Shown here: positions 5,984-6,361 of the stretch, piece by piece
Numbering within the stretch: position 1 is the stretch's first letter
Layout: each line of letters starts with the position of its first letter
NCBI GenBank assembly: GCA_028277295.1
Contig: JANQGN010000171.1
Span: 1-6,361, forward strand
Origin: Rhodospira sp.
GTDB lineage: Bacteria > Pseudomonadota > Alphaproteobacteria > Rhodospirillales > Rhodospirillaceae
Reading direction: 5' to 3'
Length of the DNA stretch: 6,361 nucleotides
The notes under the pieces: model-generated
What the model was told of the DNA's origin: nothing
Databases searched by the model: none
Seen by the model: only the letters and a program-made list of their open reading frames with translations
Program-made: the position numbers and the translations under genes

Positions 5984-6263
5984 CAGGACTCCGAACTCGG
6001 ATGGACAAACGTTCACAGAGCGCCTTCCGAGAGGACCGGAGCACTCGATGGAGATCCTTCGGTCGTTTCACTCCCTCAGTATCTGTCCGGAAAGCCTTGC
6101 AAAGCACCCCATACAGCATGCGATCCGGGCACAGGCACACACTATACCGCGGTTCCCGAGACTTTCCGGACGGGCTCTCAGGATGAGGTTGTTTTAAATG
6201 TCCAAACCTCATCCTGAGCACCCAAAGGGTGCGAAGGATCTCCAACGGAGACGAGCAACCTAA
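5984..6263 (+). repeat. Element A, copy 3, interrupted by element B
   Basis: The left end CAGGACTCCGAACTCGGATGGAC (shared with copy 2's inner-facing right arm in reverse complement) begins at 5984, and GATGGAGATCCTTCGGTCG follows near 6047, as in copies 1 and 2. The central palindrome is split by element B at 6079-6177. Removing B and one TCA restores CCTCAGGATGAGGTT, which pairs perfectly over 14 bp (6177-6190 with 6205-6218). The distal CGAAGGATCTCC is present at 6232-6243. The right arm then diverges and stops at the second B copy, so the rest should lie beyond the window. This copy is clearly more divergent than copies 1 and 2. Confidence 0.8.
6079..6177 (+). mobile_element. Element B, copy 1: ~99-bp MITE-like insertion with TCA target duplication
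   Basis: The ends are imperfect inverted repeats: left GTATCTGTCCGGAAAG and, reading inward from the right, GAGCCCGTCCGGAAAG, 12 of 16 identical with a perfect GTCCGGAAAG core. TCA flanks it on both sides (6076-6078 and 6178-6180), and excision would restore the palindrome of element A. A 3-bp TNA duplication is the known habit of the IS1031 group of the IS5 family, so this is probably a non-autonomous derivative. It is too short to encode a transposase. The limits could shift by a base or two because CTCAG is repeated at both sides. Confidence 0.72.
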
Positions 6264-6361
6264 GTGTCTGTCCGGAAAGCCGTGCAAAACACCACATATG
6301 GCATGCGAGTTGGGCGCAGGCACACACTATACCGCGGTTCCCGAGACTTTCCGGACGGGCT
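6264..6361 (+). mobile_element. Element B, copy 2, running to the window end
   Basis: Bases 6265-6361 align gaplessly with 6080-6176 at 87 of 97 positions. All ten differences lie in the first 52 bases; the last 45 are identical. It is preceded by TAA (6261-6263), again of the form TNA, which would be the left half of its target duplication. The last base of the element and the right-hand TAA would fall just past position 6361. Same orientation as copy 1, 86 bp away. Confidence 0.7.

Noticed and set aside
6001..6323. Short open frames on both strands in the right-hand repeat region
   Set aside because: All run through elements A and B, have no ribosome binding sites of note, and are explained by repeat sequence.
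5984..6361. CRISPR-like array at the right end because of repeated units
   Set aside because: Only two ~97-bp units with terminal inverted repeats and a target duplication; there are no short regular repeats with unique spacers.

Overview
The window is high-GC DNA with dense coding on the minus strand. Codon usage, the secreted proteins and the repeat sequences all suggest an alphaproteobacterium, plausibly a Rhodospirillales-type organism; this assignment is inferred from style, not from a marker gene. Seven protein-coding genes are supported and all run right to left. No tRNA, rRNA, CRISPR array or transposase gene was seen.

From left to right: positions 1-164 are a truncated copy of an intergenic palindromic repeat (element A). 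Positions 204-2231 hold four minus-strand genes, in transcription order moaB (molybdopterin adenylylation family), a small protein with a probable winged-helix fold, a YhhQ-type queuosine precursor transporter, and a small secreted cysteine-containing protein that overlaps the transporter by 4 bp. Positions 2332-2538 are a complete copy of element A in inverted orientation. Positions 2707-5781 are a three-gene ABC importer of the glycine betaine/proline (ProU/OpuA) class, transcribed binding protein, then permease, then ATPase. It would bring a quaternary-ammonium osmolyte or nutrient into the cytoplasm: the periplasmic protein captures it, the membrane permease passes it, and the ATPase powers transport. 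Positions 5984-6361 are a third element A copy that has been invaded by a ~99-bp second element (element B), with another B copy at the window end.

The metabolic content is ordinary. The most distinctive material is the repeats. Element A is ~207 bp with terminal inverted repeats and a long internal palindrome, and three copies lie within 6.4 kb. Element B has 16-bp imperfect terminal inverted repeats and a TCA duplication at its insertion site, which is the behaviour of a non-autonomous (MITE-like) relative of IS5-family/IS1031-group elements. Both ends of the window fall inside repeats, as expected of a contig broken at repeats. A second point of interest is the small secreted protein, which contains two copies of a C-x14-C-P motif. 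I found no convincing new multi-gene system.
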